DNA from: an uncultured Planctomycetaceae bacterium
GTDB lineage: Bacteria > Planctomycetota > Planctomycetia > Pirellulales > UBA1268
Length of the DNA stretch: 53,107 bases
Assembly: GCA_913052575.1 (NCBI GenBank)
Contig: CAJXFK010000008.1
Location: 1-53,107, forward strand
Direction of reading: 5' to 3'
The translations under genes and the position numbers were made by a program. How positions within the stretch are numbered: the stretch's first letter is position 1; each line of letters opens with the position of its first letter. The notes under the pieces are model-generated. The model made no database searches. It was not told the DNA's origin and saw only the letters and a list, made by a program, of their open reading frames with translations. Shown in pieces: positions 25,129 through 31,814 of the stretch.

Positions 25129-25765
25129 AGACAAAAGAGATTGGGCTGAGACAAAGCAGCGCGACGAGCAGCGTAAGCCGAGCAAATGGCTTGCACGACT
25201 CCAGCGATTTGTAGCAACTGAGCGACAAAGGGCTCGGCCGAAGTCAGAACTTTCTAGGCAACGCATCGAACCGACTGAGAATGCTCGTGTTGCTGAACGA
25301 CAACTACTCGAACATCACATTGGGAGTTGGTTAGCTTGTCTTGATGAACTGCTTGTGGGCGTCAATCGGTGGCAAGCAAAACTGCCCGCCGTTGTCATTA
25401 CCACAAACCCCGTCGGAATTACTGCATGTAATAATCTAGCCCTGAATGAATCTCTTCACGATGCGTTGCTGCGGTGCTGCTGTCTTACAGAAAATGAGTA
25501 TCGGTATTGGTGTAAGCAAGAACCGGATGTTCAGTTTGAATCTCATATAAATTATTGGGCGTGGATAAAAACCTCAGTTCCTGCTGTGCGAGCGAAAGAG
25601 TTTTATAAATTCCCAATAGCCAAAGGTAGCGCATATTGGTTGCTAAGGCATGGCGTGAGCGGTCTTGGTGAATACGATTTTTTCGACTGCAAAGTATTTG
25701 AGTGGGACGGCATGAAACCGACGTTGCTTACGGAGCACTTCCGAGAGAGTGTGCCCTCTGTGTAG
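25121..25765 (+). CDS. Hypothetical protein coupled to hrpB
   Basis: A 214-residue protein I do not recognise. It starts inside the end of hrpB (ATG overlapping the stop by eight bases), so translation is probably coupled. The first 60 residues are highly basic and helical (RDWAETKQRDEQRKPSKWLARLQRF), suggesting nucleic-acid contact. The rest looks globular, with cysteines in LLRCCCLTENEYRYWC and a Trp/Tyr-rich middle (ESHINYWAWIKTS). It ends with a possible strand-rich part (SGLGEYDFFDCKVFEWDG). No signal peptide or membrane segment. Given the basic N-terminus and hrpB linkage, a role with RNA is possible, but this is only inference. Confidence 0.75.
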   Translation: MSEDKRDWAETKQRDEQRKPSKWLARLQRFVATERQRARPKSELSRQRIEPTENARVAERQLLEHHIGSWLACLDELLVGVNRWQAKLPAVVITTNPVGITACNNLALNESLHDALLRCCCLTENEYRYWCKQEPDVQFESHINYWAWIKTSVPAVRAKEFYKFPIAKGSAYWLLRHGVSGLGEYDFFDCKVFEWDGMKPTLLTEHFRESVPSV

Positions 25766-25827
25766 GGTTCCGCTGATCACTTATTCAAATAAGGATTAGT
25801 TTCCGTTATGATCGCGTTACTAATGCA

Positions 25828-25861
25828 ATGTCTGGTAGTTAAAAATGTCTGGTAGTTAAAA
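25828..25861. repeat. Perfect 17-bp tandem duplication in a gene leader
   Basis: ATGTCTGGTAGTTAAAA is present twice back to back (25828-25844, 25845-25861), ending three bases before the ATG of the 2-hydroxyacid dehydrogenase gene. Each copy contains ATG TCT GGT AGT TAA, a four-codon open frame. The duplication occupies the ribosome-binding region of the next gene, which has no other Shine-Dalgarno sequence. Confidence 0.9.
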
Positions 25862-25863
25862 AA

Positions 25864-26850
25864 ATGAAACCCCGCATTCTCGTTACAACAACCTCATTTC
25901 AAGACACCCCTGGCAGACACCATGAGATGCTGGCTGATACGGGGTGGGAGATTATCAAGGAACGTGGGCCACTGTCTGAGGTAGATACGCTGGCAGCGGT
26001 GGGTGCAATTGATGGTTATATTTGCGGCGATGACGTCATCACACGAGCTGTACTTGAACGGGCGTGTCCCCGGTTAAAGGTGCTGAGCAAGTATGGTATC
26101 GGTGTGGATAAAATTGACGTGGATGCAGCCACAGAAATGGGCCTGCCGTTACTTTTTACTCCAGGTGTGAATCATACAACGGTAGCCGAGCATACGTTTT
26201 TGTTACTTCTCTCAATCGAGAAGCATCTGCTGTTTCATGCAGATTCAACTCGGCAAGGTGGCTGGAAGAGAAAAACAGGCCGTGAGATTGCTGGGAAAAC
26301 AATAGGTATTGTCGGTATGGGCCGTATCGGGAAAGAGGTTGCCAGGCGTGCAAAGGCCTTTGGCATGACCGTAATCGGATATGACGTTTATTGGGATGAA
26401 TCCTTTGCCGGCGAGCACAAGATCGAACGAGTGAATGACTTTCACGATCTCTTTCCCCGGGTTGACTATCTTTCGCTTCATACAAATCTGACACCGGATA
26501 CTCGCGAACTTATTCGTGATGAGACAATTAAACTTTTGAAAGATGATGCAGTGATATTGAATTGCGCGCGTGGAGAGATAGTAAATACGAATGATGTTGC
26601 CAAAGCCCTGGAGTCTGGTGCGTTGCGCGGTTATGGGACTGATGTGCTTGATGAAGAACCACCAGCCAAAGATCATCCACTTACAAAGTTGCCAAATTGC
26701 TTGGTGACTCCGCATATTGGTTCACGTACTCTTGAGAGTGTTCAGCGGCAGGCAGTTGCTGCTGTGACAAATCTTGTTCAAGCAATGCGGGGCGAACCAC
26801 CGCTTGCGCAGGTTAATCCAACGGTTGTTGTCCAGAATGTTGTGGGGTAA
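25864..26850 (+). CDS. D-isomer-specific 2-hydroxyacid dehydrogenase (PGDH-like)
   Basis: A 328-residue NAD-dependent dehydrogenase of the phosphoglycerate/hydroxypyruvate group. The Rossmann motif is GKTIGIVGMGRIGKEVARRA, and the catalytic Arg, Glu and His appear in LNCARGEIVNT, DVLDEEPPA and LVTPHIGSRT. The substrate-entry loop KYGIGVDKIDVDAA is standard. It lacks the C-terminal ACT domain of regulated SerA, so it is unlikely to be the serine-biosynthesis enzyme. It heads a three- or four-gene operon with an unrelated-fold Ldh_2 dehydrogenase and a KDG-kinase-like gene, pointing to catabolism of a sugar acid or hydroxyacid. (S)-sulfolactate dehydrogenase SlcC is one known relative in such a pairing. 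The ATG lies directly after a 17-bp tandem repeat. Confidence 0.88.
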   Translation: MKPRILVTTTSFQDTPGRHHEMLADTGWEIIKERGPLSEVDTLAAVGAIDGYICGDDVITRAVLERACPRLKVLSKYGIGVDKIDVDAATEMGLPLLFTPGVNHTTVAEHTFLLLLSIEKHLLFHADSTRQGGWKRKTGREIAGKTIGIVGMGRIGKEVARRAKAFGMTVIGYDVYWDESFAGEHKIERVNDFHDLFPRVDYLSLHTNLTPDTRELIRDETIKLLKDDAVILNCARGEIVNTNDVAKALESGALRGYGTDVLDEEPPAKDHPLTKLPNCLVTPHIGSRTLESVQRQAVAAVTNLVQAMRGEPPLAQVNPTVVVQNVVG

Positions 26851-26894
26851 TTCCATTCATTGAGACCAGCCTTATAAGGATGAAAGAAGGTGAA

Positions 26895-27992
26895 ATGGCA
26901 GAGTTGTTTTATGTTGTTCCTGTCGAGGAGCATGAGCGGGTTGTCTGTGCTGCATATGTAAATCGTGGATTTACAAGCACTGAATCAAAGCAGGCAGCAC
27001 GGCTTGCGACGGCAGCTACGAAACATGGTATTCGGACCCATAATGCAATCAAAGCGATCCACCTCGACGACCTTTTTGGGTCGAGGGTTGGGGGGTGTGT
27101 GCCCGGGGTCGCTGTACAACGGTTGGGCACAAGGTTTGATGCAGTAGAAGTCTGGGATGGGAAAAAAAAGCTTGGACAGGCCGTTGCCTGGGAAGCAATC
27201 GAACGCTGTATTGAACTTGCAGAAATACATGGCTCGGGCACGGTATCGGTCGACAACGCATTTCACTATCTGTGGGGCGGTGGGTACGTCATGGAAGCTG
27301 CAAAGCGTGGCTACATCGCTGTAACCAATTGCACGGCATCGCTCGCTGAGGTTGTTCCGTTTGGAGGAGTATTTCCGACTCTCGGTACCAATCCCCATTC
27401 TTGGGGTTTTCCAACTACCGATGCAGTCGGTTTTCCAATTGTAATTGACTGGGCAACGTCAGTCATCGCAATGGGAAGAGTGCAGCAATTCCAGAGAGAG
27501 GGAAAGCAGCTCCCTCCGAATGCAGCTGTTGATAAAGACGGCAATCCAACGACTGATCCACATGCTGCGGTATCACTCATGCCGTTTGGTGCCCATAAGG
27601 GGTACGGGTTGGCATTAATGAACGAGGTCATCGCAGCTTTTATCGGTGGTTCAGTACCGACGATTCGAAGTCGGCAGCAGGTAGATGGTGAGAAACAGGG
27701 CTGCAACTTCTTTTTTCAGGTGTTGCATCCCGAGGCATTGTCAGCCGGACTATTTGCCAAGAATAGGTCGCAAATGGAAAATGTAAAAGTGGTTATCGAA
27801 GATATTCTTGGCCACGGCAACGATTCGTGCCTTCTGCCGGGACAGTTGGAGGCTCAATTTGCAGCGCGCAGCGAAGAAGCCGGTGGTCTCCTCTTTTCGG
27901 AGGCCGAGGTAGATGCGTTGAATGAGATTGCTACCGAAGCTGGTACACAGCGGTTTGAAAAGCAAGTATTAAAAAATGTTTCTGTTAGTTGA
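26895..27992 (+). CDS. Ldh_2-family malate/L-lactate/ureidoglycolate-type dehydrogenase
   Basis: About 365 residues of the Ldh_2 (MDH2/LDH2, ComC, AllD, DpkA) fold, NAD(P)-dependent oxidoreductases unrelated to the Rossmann LDHs. Typical blocks are TKHGIRTHNAIK (substrate His/Arg region), the central VDNAFHYLWGGGYVMEAAKRG, IAVTNCTASLAEVVPFGGVFPTLGTNPHSWGFPT (cofactor loop), and PFGAHKGYGLALMNEVIAAFIGG with the conserved Lys-Gly-Tyr-Gly. The second ATG (26895) is preferred because AGAAGG precedes it at six bases, while the first ATG (26880) overlaps that site. It is the middle gene of the operon. The paired presence of two dehydrogenases of opposite fold classes would allow stereo-inversion through a keto acid. 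Confidence 0.88.
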   Translation: MAELFYVVPVEEHERVVCAAYVNRGFTSTESKQAARLATAATKHGIRTHNAIKAIHLDDLFGSRVGGCVPGVAVQRLGTRFDAVEVWDGKKKLGQAVAWEAIERCIELAEIHGSGTVSVDNAFHYLWGGGYVMEAAKRGYIAVTNCTASLAEVVPFGGVFPTLGTNPHSWGFPTTDAVGFPIVIDWATSVIAMGRVQQFQREGKQLPPNAAVDKDGNPTTDPHAAVSLMPFGAHKGYGLALMNEVIAAFIGGSVPTIRSRQQVDGEKQGCNFFFQVLHPEALSAGLFAKNRSQMENVKVVIEDILGHGNDSCLLPGQLEAQFAARSEEAGGLLFSEAEVDALNEIATEAGTQRFEKQVLKNVSVS

Positions 27993-28010
27993 TTACAAAG
28001 AGGAGTAAAA

Positions 28011-29108
28011 ATGCCGTTACCGCTGAAAGCTCGTGAGGAGTGTGGTTTTGACGCAGTGTCATTAGGTGAAGTCATGCTTCGACTTGATCCAGGAGAAGGT
28101 CGTATACGAACCTCGAGGGAATTTCATGCATGGGAGGGTGGCGGTGAATACAACGTAACCCGGGGATTAAAAAAATGCTTCAATTTACGTACGGCAGTTG
28201 TCTCTGCTTTTGTCGACAATGAGGTTGGCCACCTTATTGAGGATTGTATTATGCAGGGTGGAGTATGCACGGACTATGTTGTCTGGCGAGATGACGATGG
28301 AATGGGACGGACCGTTCGGAATGGCCTTAATTTCACGGAGCGGGGGCACGGAATACGTGGCGCTGTGGGTAACCCAGACAGAGGCAATACTGCTGCAAGC
28401 CAGCTAAAGCCCGGAGACATAGACTGGGATCAGATATTTGGCAAGATCGGTTCCCGTTGGTTTCATACAGGTGGTATTTTTGCAGCGCTCTCCGAGACGA
28501 CAGCAGCTTTGACTATTGAAGCTGTCACAGCAGCAAAAAAATACGGAACCATCGTCTCGTATGATTTGAATTATCGTCCAAGTCTCTGGAAAAGTATTGG
28601 TGGGCTTGAAAAGGCTCGTGAAGTCAACCGCGAAATTGCGCAGCATGTCGATGTCATGATTGGGAATGAAGAAGATTTTACAGCATCGCTCGGATTCACG
28701 GTCGAGGGTGTTGATGAGTCAATCAGTAAAATTGAGACAGGTGCTTTCAAGCAAATGATTCAGCAGGCCGTTAGACAATTCCCAAACTTTCAAGTCGCGG
28801 CAACCACCTTGCGTCGAGTTCTGACAGCAACTCGTAATGATTGGTCGGCGATACTTTGGCACGAAGGTAAAATGTATGATAGCCAGAAGTTTCCAGAGTT
28901 AGAAATCCTTGATCGAGTTGGTGGGGGTGACAGTTTTGCGAGTGGCTTGGCCTTTGGTTTTCTGGAATTCAATGATCCACAACAAGCGGTTAATTATGGA
29001 GCCGCCCATGGGGCATTGGCGTCAACAACTCCTGGTGATACCTCGATGGCAACCCGCAAGGAAGTTGAGAAGGTCATTTCTGGTGCTGGCGCACGAGTGG
29101 TTCGGTGA
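28011..29108 (+). CDS. PfkB-family sugar kinase (2-keto-3-deoxygluconate kinase-like)
   Basis: A 365-residue ribokinase-fold kinase. The N-terminal VSLGEVMLRLDPGEGRI, the substrate-side WEGGGEYNVTRGLKKCF and the C-terminal DRVGGGDSFASGLAFGFLEF, which holds the catalytic Asp and anion hole, match the KdgK group. Internal SYDLNYRPSLWKS is the PfkB Asp-Asn-Arg segment. KdgK phosphorylates 2-keto-3-deoxy sugar acids at C6, preparing them for aldolase cleavage. It starts 18 bases after the Ldh_2 stop, behind GAGGAG, so it belongs to the operon. No KDPG aldolase is visible in the window; it must be elsewhere or the substrate differs. Confidence 0.85.
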   Translation: MPLPLKAREECGFDAVSLGEVMLRLDPGEGRIRTSREFHAWEGGGEYNVTRGLKKCFNLRTAVVSAFVDNEVGHLIEDCIMQGGVCTDYVVWRDDDGMGRTVRNGLNFTERGHGIRGAVGNPDRGNTAASQLKPGDIDWDQIFGKIGSRWFHTGGIFAALSETTAALTIEAVTAAKKYGTIVSYDLNYRPSLWKSIGGLEKAREVNREIAQHVDVMIGNEEDFTASLGFTVEGVDESISKIETGAFKQMIQQAVRQFPNFQVAATTLRRVLTATRNDWSAILWHEGKMYDSQKFPELEILDRVGGGDSFASGLAFGFLEFNDPQQAVNYGAAHGALASTTPGDTSMATRKEVEKVISGAGARVVR

Positions 29109-29162
29109 TACGTGGTGTGGGCATAAATCGAAGTGTTTCATTGGGTGTGAAAGGGTCTGGCC

Positions 29163-30002
29163 ATGCTTTTGAGAATAGCTGTCTTGGTGGGAATGCTTTT
29201 GGGATGCGGGCTGGGTGAAAAGTGTTCTGCTTTCCAAAATATTTCAGAAGAACAACAAGCCTTGGACATTAGCCAACATGGCTTTGACGGCGTGTCTATG
29301 GCTGTAAGGACGGGCTCGCAGATCATATTGACTCCAACGACACGTGGCAGGTCACAGAAGTACGTAGTTTCCCCACGGTTTTACGCAGCGATTGCGTCTG
29401 TTGAATGTATCGGGCACCCGGAAGTCAAAGTTAAAGTCCAGCCAGAGCCGACAGTGTGGCGTTTACAATGGAGTGAAGCGTTGCCAGAGGGTGCAGATGT
29501 TCTGATAAGGTTTGATACGCCACCGCGTCTGATTTCTGAGCAAACAGCAATCGAGGCTTCATCAGATGGTGCACTGTTTCTCTGGGCCTGCGACGCACGT
29601 ACCGTTGGTGAAAAACTTCGTTATGAGCCACAGCCGTTTAAAAATACTGTGGGATTTTGGGTCAAGCAAAGCGATATCGCAGTGTGGCAGTGTCAGATTC
29701 AGGAGGCCGGATGGTACTCAGTCGCGCTTCTTCAAGGGTGTGGGCATGGCCAAGGGGAAAGTCCGGGCAGGATTATTTTCCTTAAAAAAGGAAATGAAAT
29801 CGACTCAACGGCGTGCGTTATCAAAGAGACAGGACACTTTCAAAATTTTGAGTGGGTGCACAGCGGTCATGTTTTTCTTGGAGAGCCTGGTGACTATACG
29901 GTGCACATACAGCCGGAGCATATCCGAGGGAAAGCGTTTGGTGACATCCGTGCCGTTTCGATTGTTCGCCAACAGAAGCATGTTGCTGCAGGTAATCAGT
30001 AG
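29163..30002 (+). CDS. Secreted protein with DUF5077/fucosidase-tail-like C-terminal domain
   Basis: A 279-residue exported protein of unknown function. The N-terminus (LLRIAVLVGMLLGCGLGEKCSAF) is a signal peptide, possibly of lipoprotein type. Residues about 60-130 look like a beta-sandwich with a C-terminal FDTPPRLISEQ strand. Residues about 160-270 contain GFWVKQSDIAVWQCQIQEAGWYSVALLQGCGHGQGE and a late GDYTVHIQPE strand. That pattern is like the accessory domains behind planctomycete sulfatases and alpha-L-fucosidases (the QGCG-G-G motif). It follows the sugar kinase by 54 bases and ends at a strong terminator, so it may be the last gene of that operon. Binding rather than catalysis is likely, but unproven. 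Confidence 0.7.
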   Translation: MLLRIAVLVGMLLGCGLGEKCSAFQNISEEQQALDISQHGFDGVSMAVRTGSQIILTPTTRGRSQKYVVSPRFYAAIASVECIGHPEVKVKVQPEPTVWRLQWSEALPEGADVLIRFDTPPRLISEQTAIEASSDGALFLWACDARTVGEKLRYEPQPFKNTVGFWVKQSDIAVWQCQIQEAGWYSVALLQGCGHGQGESPGRIIFLKKGNEIDSTACVIKETGHFQNFEWVHSGHVFLGEPGDYTVHIQPEHIRGKAFGDIRAVSIVRQQKHVAAGNQ

Positions 30003-30012
30003 AGCGAAATAG

Positions 30013-30049
30013 CAAAGACGTGGCCTGTCTGCAGACCACGTCTTTGTTG
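30013..30049. terminator. Rho-independent terminator between convergent genes
   Basis: An 11-bp perfect stem CAAAGACGTGG / CCACGTCTTTG (30013-30046) with a 12-base loop follows the secreted-protein stop and precedes the end of the convergent oxidoreductase gene. T-rich bases within the stem end (CTTTGTTG) are modest, so efficiency is uncertain. Confidence 0.75.
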
Positions 30050-30097
30050 AAAGCATTGCGATGTCAGAACTTTTCGTTCCAACTGGTTTCCAGTCGG

Positions 30098-31627
30098 CTA
30101 CGCATTTGCTGGATCTTTACCGTCAATCCATGGGCCCGCCAATGATTGATAGGGCTTTGGTTTGAGCTCGCTGCCCGTCTCTCCTGCTTGCCATCCTGGG
30201 ACATGTTTTGGCTGTCCGCGATGTTTTGAGAGAGTCTCCCAACGATCTGCCCATGCAGGATTGCCGTCTGTATAGCGGCCTCGCTCAGCATCGAAGTGAT
30301 AGACCTTGCCATTTCGATAGCTCATTGCTCCGAGAATCACGGTCGTGACGGCAGCAGCACCTAGATCAGGTGGATTGTTGCAGGCATTGGGGTCGTTTGC
30401 TTCCATGGCGGCGAGCCAGTTCTGGAAGTGGAGTCTCGTAGTGCCACCTTTGGCAAGGCTTCCTTCTTTCATCTCGCTTTGGATAGTTTCATCCTTGATT
30501 GAACTGTCGAGTGTCACCTGAGGACGTTCCGCAAGGAACTGAAATTCCTTGAATGTTTCACCATTCCCGAATTCAAACGCACCGTTATGACCGCGTATGG
30601 TCTGTTTGATACGGGACTTTTCATTGCACATTGTAGCCGTGATCAGACCCTGGCAGCCCTCGTTATAGTCGGCAACAACCGTTGCTACGTCAGGCACATC
30701 TCGAGTGTCTAGTTCAAGGTAGATTCCGCCAGCACCTACGACACGGGCTGGGAAACGTAGGCCTGTTGCCTTCAGCATGGCGGTTGTGCGGTGAACAAAG
30801 AGATCAGTAAACATGCCAGAGCCGAATGGCCAATAGCATCGCCATTGAGCATAAATTGCTCGGTCAAATGGAATCGCTTCGGCAAGTCCTGCGTCAACGC
30901 CAAGCCATCTCTTCCAGTCGATAGACTTTGGTGACATGTTCTTCGTTAATTCATAGTAACGCCATTGGCCAACGTTTGAATTACGGAAGTACTCAGTCTG
31001 GTAGCCAAGTACCTTGCCTAGCTTTCCTCCATCAATCAGTTGTCGAGCCTGGTCCCAGACTGGAAGGCTCGTGGACTGAACACCAACCTGCATGACCCGA
31101 CCGGTGTCCTTCCAGACTTTGACGACGTCCAACGCCTCTTCAACGGTCTTGGTCATCGGTTTTTCTGCGTAGACATGCTTGCCAGCCTTCAGGGCAGCGA
31201 CAATCTGTAAACGGTGCCAGTGATCAGGAGTACCAATGCAAACCGCGTCAACGGTGTCGTCGGCGAGCATATCCTCATAGTCAACATATCGCTTTGGGTC
31301 GGTCCCTGTCTCAGCCTTAATGAAGTCACAGACTTTGTCTTCTTGTGCCTTGTACACTTCGCTTACAGCTACAAGATCGATATTTGCACCTTCTTTGCGA
31401 AGCTTTGCGAGAGTTTTCACATGAGCCCCAAAACCTCGACCTCCAGGGCCAATGAAGCCAATCCGAATACGTTCGTTGGCGTTTGCTGCTTGGCTCTTTG
31501 TGGCGGCAGAGAGTGCTGTGGCGGCAGTCACACCTGCTGCAGAGTGTGTCATAAATTTTCGTCGATTGAGTGAGTCTGCAGTATCTGGTGTTGGAGTATT
31601 GTTTGATACCGTATTTTGAATCGGCAT
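30098..31627 (-). CDS. Tat-exported Gfo/Idh/MocA-family oxidoreductase
   Basis: A 509-residue dehydrogenase with an N-terminal twin-arginine signal (LNRRKFMTHSAAGVTAATAL, about residues 22-45), so it should fold with its NAD(P) in the cytoplasm and be exported. The Rossmann motif is RIGFIGPGGRG. The Gfo/Idh signature AGKHVYAEKPMTKTVEEA has the catalytic-region Lys-Pro. The C-terminal domain carries DLFVHRTTAMLKATG with the usual acid and His. Such exported enzymes are highly expanded in planctomycetes, and some oxidise C3 of sugars to feed DUF1080 hydrolases. The ATG at 31627 follows AAAGGG; the longer track ORF is rejected because it puts 34 unrelated residues before the Tat signal. Confidence 0.92.
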   Translation of the reverse strand: MPIQNTVSNNTPTPDTADSLNRRKFMTHSAAGVTAATALSAATKSQAANANERIRIGFIGPGGRGFGAHVKTLAKLRKEGANIDLVAVSEVYKAQEDKVCDFIKAETGTDPKRYVDYEDMLADDTVDAVCIGTPDHWHRLQIVAALKAGKHVYAEKPMTKTVEEALDVVKVWKDTGRVMQVGVQSTSLPVWDQARQLIDGGKLGKVLGYQTEYFRNSNVGQWRYYELTKNMSPKSIDWKRWLGVDAGLAEAIPFDRAIYAQWRCYWPFGSGMFTDLFVHRTTAMLKATGLRFPARVVGAGGIYLELDTRDVPDVATVVADYNEGCQGLITATMCNEKSRIKQTIRGHNGAFEFGNGETFKEFQFLAERPQVTLDSSIKDETIQSEMKEGSLAKGGTTRLHFQNWLAAMEANDPNACNNPPDLGAAAVTTVILGAMSYRNGKVYHFDAERGRYTDGNPAWADRWETLSKHRGQPKHVPGWQAGETGSELKPKPYQSLAGPWIDGKDPANA

Positions 31628-31814
31628 GAGAACCCTTTCTGAGACAGAAGTAGAAATTGTGATGTGGATACGTCGGACGATTGAGTTTTTGATTTGGTTT
31701 AGCAGATGATTGGCAACCGATTTCCCCAATGCTTGATACGTGATCTAACACAGTTTAAATATCAGTGCAAAGTATATCAGGATGGCTACAAAGCACGAAG
31801 TCTTTGGAGTGTTT
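31628..31814. other. Intergenic region upstream of the Gfo/Idh/MocA gene
   Basis: A 187-base gap between two minus-strand genes. It must hold the promoter of the Tat-exported oxidoreductase. I saw no hairpin with a T-run after the esterase-sulfatase gene and no protein-like ORF; the 31706..31996 and 31745..31945 ORFs look like noise. Confidence 0.45.
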
